From: Lamellibrachia satsuma
Lineage: Eukaryota > Annelida > Polychaeta > Sabellida > Siboglinidae
DNA length: 64,000 bases
NCBI GenBank assembly: GCA_033239005.1
Contig: BSQZ01000009.1
Span: 6,252,252 to 6,316,251 of the forward strand
Direction of reading: 5' to 3'
The notes below the pieces were generated by a model. It searched no databases. It had not been told where the DNA came from and was given only the letters and a program-made list of their open reading frames with translations. Shown one piece after another: positions 24,673-36,291 of this stretch; within the stretch, counting starts at the first letter, position 1, and each line of letters opens with the position of its first letter. A program made the translations under genes and the position numbers.

Positions 24673-27195
24673 CTGAAATGAAATAAACAATATCTATTAA
24701 AACTGTGTAACAAAATTACCTACCATTTACTTAGTATAAACTTCAAAACAAGCGCATGTAGAACCTAGTCATATGTCACTATAAGTACATCAGCACCTGG
24801 TGGTTGATTAAAATCAGATTTATAATGATTATGTATGTGACCTGAGCTAGACACAGTGTCTAGCGCAAGCCAACATCCTGCAGTATATGGACAAGGCCGA
24901 GGTGAAAGGTGAGCCTAACACAAGAAAAACAGTTCACAGCATGTTCTGCCACTCCACTCAAACTGAAATTGCCAACTGTTGACACAGGGTTCCCACTCTT
25001 TTTCTTACATAAAACAAAAATTTATTTTCAATGACCGAGATTGACTAACGTGAATGCTTTGACACTTGCGTGAAAATATGAAAGAATGAACTCCCCTGAA
25101 ACAAGGTGTTATATTGGCTGAAATCGCCTGATGCTTCGGTCCAGATTATTCTCACCAATTAGAAGCATGATTACAGAATTTAATATATGATATCCTGTAT
25201 GAAATTGCTGGATACCTGTTCACTGGAATAATGGCAACTCATATTATATCAAATGAAACGCCATTTTCAAATTACATGACTTTCATGGTCTGGAAAATTT
25301 ATTTAGAAACTCCATGACTTTTCCAGGATTTGCATAGCCCCTGGGAATTGTGTAAAAACAAAATAATAACAATAACAGCATAATAATAGAGCTCTGCTGT
25401 TCACTATAGTCCAGACTACATCAACAACCAATACCAATTTCACACCAGACAATAGCTCATCAGCCATTACCAGCATTCATCAACAAATGGCATGTGCCTT
25501 TAACCCAATTCAGTCACCAGCTTGGTGTTCTCACGAAAAATATTTAATTTCCAAAGTAACAAACAGCACCAAAGCAACTAATGCTTGAACATAACAGAAA
25601 TGTACACATCAGGTTCGTTGATATTCAAATCTGTAGTTTGTGAATAGCTTAAATTGGTCTAAACCGTCTAATAGAAGAACACAGTTCTGTTAAAATTATT
25701 AAAAGAATTAAAATACACAGCCAGACCAGTTGTTCTTTTTTTTTTTACAGAATATTGACCAGATCTAGTTGAAAATTAACTAAATAGTCTGTATGATGAT
25801 GTTATCATAACTAAATAAGATAGATTTTCATGAAATGATTCGAAAACGAGATGAGTGAACAAACTGAATTTAGCTTTAGCAGGGACCTTTATAGAATCGT
25901 ACACATACTGCATTAGACACCTGATCTCTACATTTGTTCAAGCAGCATGTTGTTGTTTACAGGAACAGAGTTTTGAGCACTTTGCCAGCCTTCATCAGCT
26001 TGGCATGCTGCTGGTATATGACTGATTGATAGGCAATACCATGGCCAGACAACAAGTCCCAGCAGGCTGATTTATACACACCACCACACCCAACTGGTCT
26101 CCGTGCGCTCCTCGGCAGACAGCGCTGCCCCCAACCCATGCCATGTTTAGCATTCTCGTCTGACCAAATCCATGCGGAGAAGATGCAAGAATTTGCAAAT
26201 GGTTCTGTTGTCTTGGAGATGTGGCAGCCGTGTGGAATCTCCCACTGAACCATCACCTGACGACTGTACCCCTACGACTGTACCCCAACTCACCAACCCC
26301 TGCGAAAATGCTCAATTTGTTACCCTAAAACAGACATGATCCGACCTGTTACACACCCCTCCCATACACATTAGAAATTCATAACAATGACACTCTGAGG
26401 AACCACCCATGCATCTGTGGTCTCATGGCTCAGCTGACAAAACAGAATCTTGGCCAGCTGTTTGTTGTCTACCATGTGTTCTTGTATTCTAAATAACCAG
26501 CACTAAATTTGACCAAAATAAAAGTAATTCAACACAGGGATTCCCAAACTTTCTCAGCTCAGAAATGTCCACCTTCTCAGTGACGTCGAACAACAGAAAA
26601 CCAAAAGACGACATTCGGCATGGCTTCTTCCGTCACAATTCCATTGAGATTACTATCACAAATGTAAATCACTGTTAGTCTGACAGATTCGACCAGTCGA
26701 ATCCGACAACTACAGGAGGATTTAGATACATGGGACTGCGGCTTCATTCTTGCGTACAATTCTCAGCTGGAAGTAACACGTGTTTAATAAAAGATTACCC
26801 ATGTATCATCCGTGCAAATGCACAGAATTTAATTACTCATGAGAATGGCAAAGCACCTGGTATTTATCGATGTAACACATTGGCGATGGCGAAAAGTTAA
26901 TAATTGATGAACAGAATATTTTAGGTTACACAGGATTTAAGATTTTTGCTAGTCTAATATTTTTCACTGTGTAATGTTGACCATGAATTACAGTGATTGT
27001 TGTGTTCATACTGACACATCTCCAAGTTTGAGCTTTTTGATTTTTACCTTTAATTGGAATTAATTCTCTACTAGTCCCTGGGCAACCCATAAAAACCACA
27101 ATGCTATCTTTGCGTGTAGTGGCACCAACACAAGCCTGAGCATCTCATACAACTTCCTGAAATTTGAGCACCATTGAAATACTCTCATACGTTAC
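24673..27195. other. Probably intronic; mixed unique and repeat-derived sequence
   Basis: A GC-richer patch at about 25960-26330 has overlapping minus frames of 99 and 67 codons, but no frame with a recognisable domain and matching phase. At about 26535 the sequence CAGGGATTCCCAAACTTT looks like one end of a hAT element; the other end was not found. Confidence 0.4.
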
Positions 27196-27288
27196 CTGGA
27201 CAACGGAATTCCAAACTGATCATCCTAGATATTGATGAATTAACAGAAGAAAACTGACCAGAAAATAACTGGCCATCATTAAGATCCT
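27196..27288 (-). CDS. Sushi (CCP) exon, N-terminal part of a domain
   Basis: Minus strand, 93 nt, phase 1 at both ends, with donor CCAG then GTAACG. The peptide starts DLNDGQLFSGQFSS and ends SLEFRCPG. This matches the L-x-N/D-G ... V-x-F-x-C-x-x-G stretch of sushi domains, and 1-1 phase exons are usual for that domain. It joins in phase to 24629-24672. The acceptor (GGTATCACATCAG) is only moderate, and the frame is open further upstream, so the 5' boundary is uncertain. Confidence 0.45.
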
Positions 27289-28004
27289 CTGATGTGATAC
27301 CCAGTAAGACAACGTGATATGTCACGTGGGATTTTAAAATGGTGGTGCTCTGTTGCTCTAAGTAGCACTGTGCCCTAGTTCCTCAATGTCTTGACAGTTT
27401 TCTTAAAATGATGGGACTTGTTTAACTGTGGACTCGCTGAATGTATTTTTCTAATGACTGTGGGTTGAATAATTTTTTTTAGTCGTTGAGTATTTGTCCA
27501 CTTCCTCAATGCAAAAAACTGTCAACAATTTCCAATACCTGTGGACAATGTGTATTGGGATCATGCATCATTGCGATCTGCTTATTAACACCCACATTTA
27601 AACATATTTCGACCAATTTAAATAGATAAGTCAAATCACATAAAAAATTGTGGTTCATGTACACACACATGGGTGGCCAAGATGTTAGAATATAGTCTGA
27701 ACTATATAAAAAAAAATCAGGCTTGGTATCTTTAACATTACGGAATGGGAGAAATTGGTTGCATTGCCGAGGTCTGCATACATGTAATTATTCCAGCAGT
27801 TATATTTGGAAGTCCACTTTCTAGGGCTTGTGCTTTTTTCCCAGGCGAGTCATCACTACACAAAAATCCAATCAGACACAATTATTGTTACTTAAACCTT
27901 ATGAGCTTGAGGCACCAGGGCACGTTGCTGGGAAATCATAAAATAAGTGAAAATGGTACAAGGCAGATGGGTCACCTCACGAGATGAGTACGCACACATG
28001 CTGC

Positions 28005-28008
<4 letters not shown>

Positions 28009-28040
<32 letters not shown>
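28009..28040. repeat. AT dinucleotide microsatellite
   Basis: About 16 uninterrupted AT units. Confidence 0.95.
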
Positions 28041-28046
<6 letters not shown>

Positions 28047-28103
28047 TAAACATCAGTGAAAATGGCAACATGTTGACACATGCAGGGAACGAATGTTTGA
28101 TGT

Positions 28104-29901
28104 GAGGCATTCTGTCTCAAATCAATCAAAATAAGACAATTTTATTGCACTCATATTTTTGAAATCAACAAAAATTAATCCACAGGTCAATTATTATAAT
28201 CACACAAGTTAAACCACAGGGCTGTAACGAATAGTTTCTTAGTTATGACCATTTCAAATTTGGCAGATTCTGTCACGTCACAAATTTTCGGAAATCATGA
28301 AGATTACTTGTTCTACTTAAAATACCAATAACTCAACAACTATGTGTGCTAGAACTATGAGATTTGGCATGCTTATACTACATTATATGTAGGTAGTAAC
28401 ATACATACTATCATTCCACTTCTGTATATTAGTTCTCCCACAATCTGCCATTGAAGTTGTGTTTTTATATGCAAGATTGTGCCAACTTTGGAGATCAGTA
28501 TATCAGCATCTCATAAACCAATCAAGATAAAAACTTCAAATTTCTCATATACCTAGATATGTAGGTGTGTTATTGGTAAAAAATTCATTTGTGTTCTAAC
28601 ATGTTTTATTGTTGAAATATGGGTCTAAAATCACTCGTTGGCCCAATTTCAAGATCTAAAAGCCACCCTAAATAAAAAGAAGAGTCTTCTTGCAGGGTAC
28701 GACCGAAGAGAAAAAACAGGTAAATAAAGAAGTAAAAGCTGCAATTAGGCAGGCAAAACAGCAGTACAAACAAAAGGTTGAACACAAGTTTGTTGGTGGT
28801 AATTTTTGTGACGCTTGGCAGCTGTCAACATGATGACAGACCCAGTTAGATCCAAGGTCAGACTGCAGGGTGTGAGTGACGAGTCGTTGCCCGAAGTGTT
28901 TAATGATTTCTTTACACGTTTTGAAGAACACAACTTTTCATTCTACATGTCTGATCTAAAGTCGTCTTTGACGTTTGATAAAACTGCTGTCATTGATCAG
29001 AAGAGTGTAGCTAATTGTCTTAAGATGATAAACATAAACAAAATTTACAATAAATACTGGTGGCATCTGTGGCAGAACTCTGAAGTTTTGTGCAGATCAG
29101 CTCAAAACAATTAAACGACTTCAGACTAGTTGCTCTAACATCCCTTATTACAAAAACACTGGTAAAAGTAGTAAAGTCACTGATCCTGCCCATCATTGAG
29201 AGCCAATTAGACCCACTCCAGTTTGCGTACCGGGCTGGAGAAGATGCAGTTATTCATTCTGGACAAAGTGTATACTCACCTTGAGAAGCCAACTGCACAT
29301 GCCAAGATTCCCTTCCCCGATTTCTCATCGGCTTTTAATTTGATGCAGCCTCATATCTTAGCCTATAAACTCAAATCTGATTTTAATCTTGGAAACCAGC
29401 TTGTTGCCGGGATTGTTGATTTTTTGTCGTGTCGTCCTCAGTCTGTTTTTGTGAATGGGAAATTTTCTGACATAAGGTTGACACATACGGGCTTGCCCCA
29501 GGGTTGTTGTCTCTCACCCCTCCTATACATCTTGCACACTGACAGCTGTAGAAGTGCTCACACAGACAGGTTTTTAGTGAAATTTGCTGATGACATTGCC
29601 TTACTTTCACTTCTCTTTGTTTCCCAACAAGATCATGGCCCGGCACTACAAATTTTTTTAAGTGGTGTGATGACTCCTATCTAAAGTTTAACGTATGTAA
29701 GACCAAGGAGTTGGTAATAGATTTCAGAAAACACAGTCAAAGTCATGGATAAACCACCATTCATGAATCAGAGGTTGAAATTGTCACCAAGTACAAATAC
29801 TTAGGTACAGCGTTTGATAACAAACTTAGATGGGACGACAACACTGAAGTAATCGTCAAGTTAATCGTAAAATTTTTGGTTGATCTGAGATGGAATTGCC
29901 C
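28104..29901. mobile_element. Inverted-repeat element related to 42842-45160, holding a LINE remnant
   Basis: The left end (GAGGCATTCTGTCTCAAATC) and the inverse of the right end (GGGCAATTCCATCTCAGATC) match the termini of the 42842-45160 element. The left 500 bp (to about 28640) matches the left arm of that element at several places, for example AATCTGCCATTGAAGTTG and GGGCTGTA. The right arm is only about 25 bp here and abuts the reverse-transcriptase remnant directly. No flanking duplication is evident. Confidence 0.5.
28672..29877 (+). mobile_element. Degenerate non-LTR retrotransposon (reverse transcriptase remnant)
   Basis: The broken frames carry the usual order of LINE reverse-transcriptase motifs: a start region (GYDRREKTG, KQQYKQKVEHKF), then RLVALTSLITKTLVK, then FPDFSSAFN, then GLPQGCCLSPLLY and FADDIALLS, then a TKYKYLGTAFDNKL tail segment. 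Several frameshifts and stops break it, so it is not functional. It differs from the 51037 element and belongs to another LINE family, perhaps of Rex1/CR1 type. It ends abruptly at the right terminal repeat of the surrounding element. Confidence 0.8.
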
Positions 29902-31388
29902 TTGTTCACACTTTAACGAGATAAGTGCCTGTTCACAAAGGACACCTATTTACCATATAATTTTTATTTAGCCTAATGAAAGCGTTGTGGAATTATTACC
30001 TTGGCTATCTGATTAACAGTATAAATGCCATATTCAATATTGTGCAATAAATATCTGAGTGCACAGATTTCAAGGGTGGTCATTCATCATGTTTGCTTGA
30101 GATGCTTTTAATCTATAGTTATTTGTTGTCAGCGCGTATTTTACTCTACATGTAGGGAATAATATTGCAAGTCAGCGTCTGAGTAATATTATATATATAT
30201 ATATATATATAATAGTTTTCTTTGGCAGACAAACTTTATAAATAGGTTTATATATTAGACGGGCAGTTTTGTATAAAAAAATAGGATGCAGTATTTGAAC
30301 GGCTGTACAATGTACATACTAAAATGTTTGTATGTCAGATTTACAATTGTAAATGTTTGGTTTGAGCCTGTTGGTTTCATGTCATCCTGATATGCTGCCA
30401 TGAACCTGGAGTCTGTCAGACAATGGAATATTCCAAGTAAATTACATTAAGAACAAATAGACAACACGATACCATAATGAAAACTACATTATTTACACAA
30501 GGGACACATTTCTAACTGCATTATGCACCCAACCATTGCCACAGATAGGTTTTACCGGCATAATGTGCGGTCATCACATGCCGACAAGATTAACTCAATG
30601 TTTTCACAGCGAGAACATGTCCTACTGAAATTATTCAGACAAGACGCCACAAACATAATTAAATGGTGCCACTTCGTAAATGAATCCGATGGTACGCAAA
30701 CAGACCGGTGATGTTGAACAAACAATACAATTATGCAGATTAGAAATGTAATTATATTGTGGTTAATTTTTCAGAGTAAAAATTTTATATATATTATATA
30801 TATTGATGATTCATTGTCCAGAAATACATAATAATAATGATGTGTGCATGCGGTACTACACGTATAATTATCATAAGAACTACCTGGCACCAGTCAGCAG
30901 TATGTGTGTTGACAGGTTAATGTTTCAGTCAAGTCACAATGTTGATCACATCTAACTGCATTGTGAAGAAGATGAAGCCTGCAGATAAGACCTGTTCAAC
31001 TTGGCCCACCTAGGACTGGGCCCAATTATTTAATTGGTAAGTAAATACAGGCAAAATGCTGTAGTTGTAATTAATTGTGGTGTTTATAAATTTTGCTGTA
31101 ACTGCTTTATTTCATGTAATTGCAACAATTATCAATTATAATATTTGTCATTTATTATAAAGGTGCTGTACTGTCTCATATATACAAAATATCCAAACAC
31201 ACATGGCATATGATTAACAAATATTGAATATGTTTTTAATAATCGGTTACCACTGAAATGGTGTAATTGTAATTAATGTAATTTTTTTAGCGTAAATGAA
31301 ATAAAAAGGAATTGTAACCGATGTTTCTGCATGATTGTGCCCAGCCCTTATCCACCCTTTCTCTGCCCATGTGCTGTTTTATTGTTGC
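29902..31388. other. No gene seen
   Basis: AT-rich, with an AT microsatellite at 30189-30211. A minus-strand acceptor-like tract and a CAG-GTAGTT donor bound 72 nt at about 30897-30968, but no frame is open across it. Confidence 0.4.
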
Positions 31389-31396
31389 ATCTATAC

Positions 31397-31440
31397 TAGT
31401 GCCCTGCGCGGACCCAAAGCCCGGCCCGCGCAGGGCACTA
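31397..31440. mobile_element. 44-bp hAT-like mini-element with perfect 8-bp TSD
   Basis: Perfect 15-bp terminal inverted repeats (TAGTGCCCTGCGCGG and its inverse) enclose 14 bp. The insert is flanked on both sides by ATCTATAC (31389-31396 and 31441-31448), the 8-bp duplication typical of hAT transposition. The same 15-bp terminus occurs at 55323-55337 at the edge of a GGCCC-rich repeat, so this is probably an extreme internal-deletion derivative of that family. Confidence 0.85.
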
Positions 31441-31448
31441 ATCTATAC

Positions 31449-33530
31449 ACAGAACATTTAAAACTTGACAATCATAAATGATACAGCTTCAAAGATGCAC
31501 GAAACCCAAGGTTAGTTAGTAAACACTTCAGTCAAATGCAGCGGAAACAGCAACCAATATTGGCAAGACTTGTATGCCAGCGTGTGAATGCCCAACTTAA
31601 CTTGCTTAAAGTCTGTGTAAGCAGTTGCCACACTTATCTGCTTCAACAACCTGTGCAAGCAATGTACTACCGTGACGCCACCCATTCAAATCAATGACTG
31701 AGTGCGCACACACGACCACACAATTGTTGCAAAGTTCCTCGGTAATTGGAAACTCATTCTAAGGCACACTGAAGCAGTGTTGGTACTCAACTAATTGAAC
31801 AACCCAGAAATGGGCAATTGATCAGTTTCAACACCAAAATCATGTATAACCAGAGCGTTCTATTGCTATATGGACTCCTGGTGCACTGCACAACTTCTTA
31901 AGAGGAAGGAACCATTTTGAAATCCCCATTCTTTCCTGCTCTCTCCTTCGCACCAATGGCTACAAGGAATATTGGACATACAGAACAATTTACCCAAGCT
32001 ACAGCATGCTCCATTTAGAGAAACGAGTCAATCACTGTATTTGAATATAATTATAGTTATAAGAAATAAGACCATCGGGTTAACTCTGTAAAATTGTGTA
32101 AATGCATAACAGTAAATTAGTTAATACTGTGTTTGATAGAATAAGGTAAGGGAGACAATTTAACCCAAACAGCCTTGAGATAGACCCCCTGAAGGAAAGC
32201 GAGGATGAAAAAAATATCATGAAGAACCGTGGAAGGGGAATTACGAGAAATGCACCTCAGCTGGGGATAGGAATGGATATGTCTTGTTTACATATGTTCA
32301 CCTGTGCTGTAACAACTGTAAACAATGTGCATTTGCACAAACCTCCTTACAAATAAACAGATACTGTGTCTGTGACTAGTTTTAGTTAATGTAGATAATA
32401 ATGTTTTAATAAGCAATGATCACTCACAAACACATCTGTCGGATTACTCAAAATGAAAAGGTCAGGAAATTAGTTGTGGCTAGCGATTATTTAATTGTGG
32501 TCTTGTGGACTATGTGGTCTTGTGGATGTATGCAGTAAGTAAAACTGAGCGTAATCTTAGTAATATATTAAAAAGGAAGAGATAAGTCTGGAATGAAGCT
32601 AGGCTTCCAAGTCACTGACAAGGACACTTCTAGCATGGTGAGGACAGCTTCTAAAAGCTGGTTGACAGCTGCATTGGAGACGAAATATGACATTATACAT
32701 AAGAAAACGTAACAGGCTAAGGGGGGGATAACCTCAACTAGCAGTAATTGCTCTCGCCTGTTATTACTGCTATTACAATTACTGCTAGTTGAGGTTATCC
32801 CACTAAACCTCCACTCCTATGATGGTCTGGTCTGCCCAACATTGTCTAAATGATTTCTAAGCTGACTGAGACATTGCCCTATTCTTAAGAGTTGCACTGG
32901 TGAGACAGATTATGAAATTATCATCATGCAAGAAAACATAATAGACAAGAACAATCACTGTTCATTAGGGATATCCCACTAAAGTTCCACTATGTCCAAC
33001 ATGATCTAACTGGCTTTTAAGCTCGACGAGGCATTGTCATACTGGTGACTATATAATATAAACCATTAGACGGTTGACAAAAAGTTGCTGTTTAGCTTGG
33101 GTAGGAGATTAATCTTGGTGCATGTTAAATTTTTTTTTACAGCCATGATACGCTAACATACATTATACATATCATGTAAATATCTAATATATTTTTTATG
33201 AACAAGTACACTTTTTAGAAGCTTCTATGCATGTGTCAATAAAAAATTGACATCAAGCTTCTACAAGTGGCTGGGAACACAGGCATGTGTAAATGCCTGG
33301 ATAGTCAACAAAGGATGACTATACAATATGTTAACTACATTATAACTAATAAAAAATGTATAGTTTATACAAAATAACACATATATAAATACAGTACAGA
33401 CAGACCATGGTTTGTTATAATGTATAATTTATCACAGAGCCACTACACAAAGGCTATGTACCTATATAATCACCCAACTAGATCTACAACATACAAATTC
33501 AAGCATTCACAAAGGCAAAAATAAGCTTAC
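31449..33530. other. Probably first intron of the minus-strand gene
   Basis: No supported exon. A plus-strand frame of about 60 codons at roughly 31855-32042 is open but lacks a start and context. Two degenerate direct copies of a roughly 200-bp unit lie at about 32680-33050 (each with AAGAAAACRTAAYAG and CCCACTAAA motifs). Confidence 0.4.
32725..32801. repeat. Perfect 26-bp inverted repeat
   Basis: The arms at 32725-32750 (GGGATAACCTCAACTAGCAG and onward) and 32776-32801 are exact inverse copies, separated by 25 bp. Confidence 0.97.
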
Positions 33531-33596
33531 CTTCGTGTTCCTACTCCTGCTGTAATCCCAGAGTACTGACAACATCAGTAGACGCACAAGGGCCAT
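33531..33596 (-). CDS. Possible first coding exon with signal peptide
   Basis: Minus strand. An ATG in strong context (GACATGG) opens MALVRLLMLSVLWDYSRSRN and reaches a very good donor (AAG then GTAAGC) after 22 codons, phase 0. The hydrophobic core ALVRLLMLSVLW after a short basic start looks like a signal peptide. It is the most upstream candidate on the strand that also carries the sushi and CUB exons, so I place it as exon 1 of that gene. The exons that must follow between 27.3 and 33.5 kb were not identified, so this could belong to a different gene. Confidence 0.42.
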
Positions 33597-34779
33597 GTCT
33601 TGTCATCCCGTGGGCACCACCTTCCTTGCTACAGAACATTCGACCAACACAAGGCAGCATTGTCATCTTCAAGGTCTCTCCTGTTATCAGCAACGTTCTC
33701 GCACCTTTTCCCTCATTGTATCGATGATTTACACAGGCTTTGGTTCACACAGGTCTCTCACATGCCATCATAACAAAGACTGTACACTTTTCACTGCACG
33801 GGTATTGGTAAAAAAAATCATGTATTTTCCATTATCACAATACACTGCTATTGGCAAAGAATCACATTTTTTCATTATGCCTAATAAATAATTGTACATG
33901 TTGATGACAATACTACTGGGTGATATCATGAGAACACTTTCCTGACACTTCTTTACAATAAATGTACCACTGTTTGTACTACACACCACGATTTCAAAAC
34001 TTTGATACACCCAATCACAATCTGTATTTCTATTAGAGTATTTTTAACAATAATAATTACAACAGAGAGGTTTACCACCCCGTTAACAGTTCTAATCTGT
34101 TGTTCACCCATTACAATAGCAGCTACTGTCAAATCTAGGTAAATTTGTCCAAAAAAGGGGTCAGGATGACTCTGTATAAGTTAGCGAGACCGATGATCAT
34201 AATATTTACGTAGACATGTGCATACACTCCTACAGATTCAAAACAAGCCTAAAGTCTCACAGCAACACAGTGTATATAATGTAGAATTCCTGATGTATAT
34301 TTGACATGCATGTATAGTGGTCTACAACTAAACCCACACACGAATGTGGTAGGCACATTTGTACACTGCTAGGAGTTGCTGATGTATAAATTGTCATTAT
34401 ATATTATTAGTATCATAAATGTTATATTTATACATAATATGCATATGTCACAATGCCAGTAATGTACACACTCATTTGCCAATAGCAAAATGCATATGGA
34501 AATCTGCAGGTCATTAAACAGAAGTAGACATTTCAACGATTCAAACATTCACATTGTTAACTATACTGGCCTATCAGGTGAATCAAAACACTCGCTCCGT
34601 AATTGACATGACCTACATGGAATGCCAACATCGTAACATACTTTGAAGCAAGACTGGACACAACCAAATGTGTGAAATGTTATACATAACAACCCAAACG
34701 TGTTTGTTAGCAAGTCTTCAGCAGGTTACATGGTATTAGTACGGTGATGTGTGCGCTAGTGATCGTGCCAATCATATAG
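33597..34779. other. Kv1 3' flank and upstream region of the next minus-strand gene
   Basis: It should hold the 3' UTR of the channel and the promoter of the gene starting near 33596, since both run leftward. No canonical AATAAA was seen on the minus strand here. No coding sequence was recognised. Confidence 0.45.
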
Positions 34780-36291
34780 TCATACATCAGTCTCGATGCG
34801 TGAATTATTCGGATTGTTGATTTTCAGATGGTTCAGTTTTGGCATATGTTCGTCCGAGTCATGACTGATACTTATTCCCTCCTCCATCTCCATGATATCG
34901 GAGCAACTCTCAGACGTGTAGGATTCTTTCATGCCTCGCGGGTAGTTTGGACAGCTCTGAACGTGCACATATTTGTGGCCATCCTGATTGTCCGTTTCTC
35001 TATGGTAGAAGTAGTTGAAGTTTGACACAATTACAGGCACTGGTAGGGCAATGGTTAACACACCGGCAATGGCACACATTGACCCCACCAACTTGCCCCA
35101 CACCCCAATGGGCCGCATATCACCATACCCTACCGTGGTCATGGTCACAACAGCCCACCAGAATGCGTCGGGGATGCTCTTAAAGTGTGACTTAGCCGAG
35201 TCTGCTTCGGCAAAGTAGACAGCACTCGAGAATAGGATGACGCCGATGAAGAGAAAGAATATGAGCAGTCCGAGTTCGCGCATACTTGCCTTTAACGTCT
35301 GTCCTAAGATTTGTAAACCTTTTGAATGTCTTGATAACTTGAAGATCCTAAAAACACGCACTAAACGAATCACCCTCAGGATGGCGAGTGACATTGCTTG
35401 GTTGTTAGATTTACTCCGGTCAGCAATCACTGTGCCAAGTGTGATGAAGTAGGGAATGATTGCCACAATGTCGATGATGTTCATGATGTCCTTAGAAAAT
35501 GTTAGCTTGTCTGGACTAGCTGCGAATCGAATCAGTAGTTCGGAGCTAAACCACACGATGCATGCTGTCTCTATCACAAAGAACGGTTCACTGAATTTTG
35601 GTATGTCATCCTCCTCTATCGAATCTGTACCATTGACTACGCGATAATGCTTGAATTCTGGAAGTGTTTCCAAACAGAAGATGACGATTGATAGCAAAAT
35701 AATCGTCACTGAAAAGATAGCGATGGTGCGAGCGAATATCGACGTTTCAGGATACTCGAACAGCAACCACACACTCTTTTGAAATTTATTTTCTGGCAGG
35801 GGCCGTACCTCTTCTTTGATGAAACCTTCATCTTCTTTGTATTTCTCAATGACATCTTCGCCCAGTGAATAGAATCGGATCTCCTCCATGAAGACATCAA
35901 GAGGCACATTGACGGGTCTTCGTAGACGACCGCCACTTTGGTAGTAGTACAGAATGGCATCGAAGCTTGGCCGGTTTCGATCGAAGAAGTATTCATTTCG
36001 AAGGGGGTCGTAATAGCGATTTCGGCGTTGGGGGTCCCCCAACAGCGTGTCGGAGAATTGGTTGAGGGTCTGCAACTGCGTTTCATAGCGTAAACCACTT
36101 ACGTTGATCACCACCCTCTCGGAACAGCCGTAGTCGCCTCCAGCACCTGGTGAACCATCGTCGATCTGGTAGTCGTCATCTTGAAACTTCGGATACGACC
36201 TGGAATTGGCAACAGTAGAACCAAAACTCATTCTGGGCTCGACGCAAGGTGGTACGGGCCCCCCGTTTTCATCCACCTGCTCCCCGGCCAT
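34780..36291 (-). CDS. Shaker-type (Kv1) voltage-gated potassium channel, intronless
   Basis: A complete 503-residue alpha subunit of a tetrameric, plasma-membrane delayed-rectifier-type channel. The order is: T1 tetramerisation domain at about 58-155 ([33 protein letters not shown]); S1 about 186-208; N-glycosylation site N220-G-T in the S1-S2 loop; S2 about 234-256; S3 about 266-288; S4 about 299-321 with charges every third residue (R306, R309, R312, R315, K318, R321); S5 about 337-360; pore with filter TVGYGD at 386-391; S6 with the PVP hinge at 417-419. The C-terminus ETDV is a class I PDZ ligand as in Shaker and Kv1.4. The N-terminus is acidic, without an obvious inactivation ball. Arg393 occupies the external TEA position (Shaker 449), predicting low TEA sensitivity. 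The coding region has no intron, as in vertebrate KCNA genes. The ATG has G at -3 and +4; an upstream out-of-frame ATG lies 8 bases before it. Confidence 0.97.
   Translation of the reverse strand: MAGEQVDENGGPVPPCVEPRMSFGSTVANSRSYPKFQDDDYQIDDGSPGAGGDYGCSERVVINVSGLRYETQLQTLNQFSDTLLGDPQRRNRYYDPLRNEYFFDRNRPSFDAILYYYQSGGRLRRPVNVPLDVFMEEIRFYSLGEDVIEKYKEDEGFIKEEVRPLPENKFQKSVWLLFEYPETSIFARTIAIFSVTIILLSIVIFCLETLPEFKHYRVVNGTDSIEEDDIPKFSEPFFVIETACIVWFSSELLIRFAASPDKLTFSKDIMNIIDIVAIIPYFITLGTVIADRSKSNNQAMSLAILRVIRLVRVFRIFKLSRHSKGLQILGQTLKASMRELGLLIFFLFIGVILFSSAVYFAEADSAKSHFKSIPDAFWWAVVTMTTVGYGDMRPIGVWGKLVGSMCAIAGVLTIALPVPVIVSNFNYFYHRETDNQDGHKYVHVQSCPNYPRGMKESYTSESCSDIMEMEEGISISHDSDEHMPKLNHLKINNPNNSRIETDV

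Noticed and set aside
30897..30968. Minus-strand exon candidate with strong acceptor and CAG-GTAGTT donor
   Set aside because: Every frame contains a stop before the donor.
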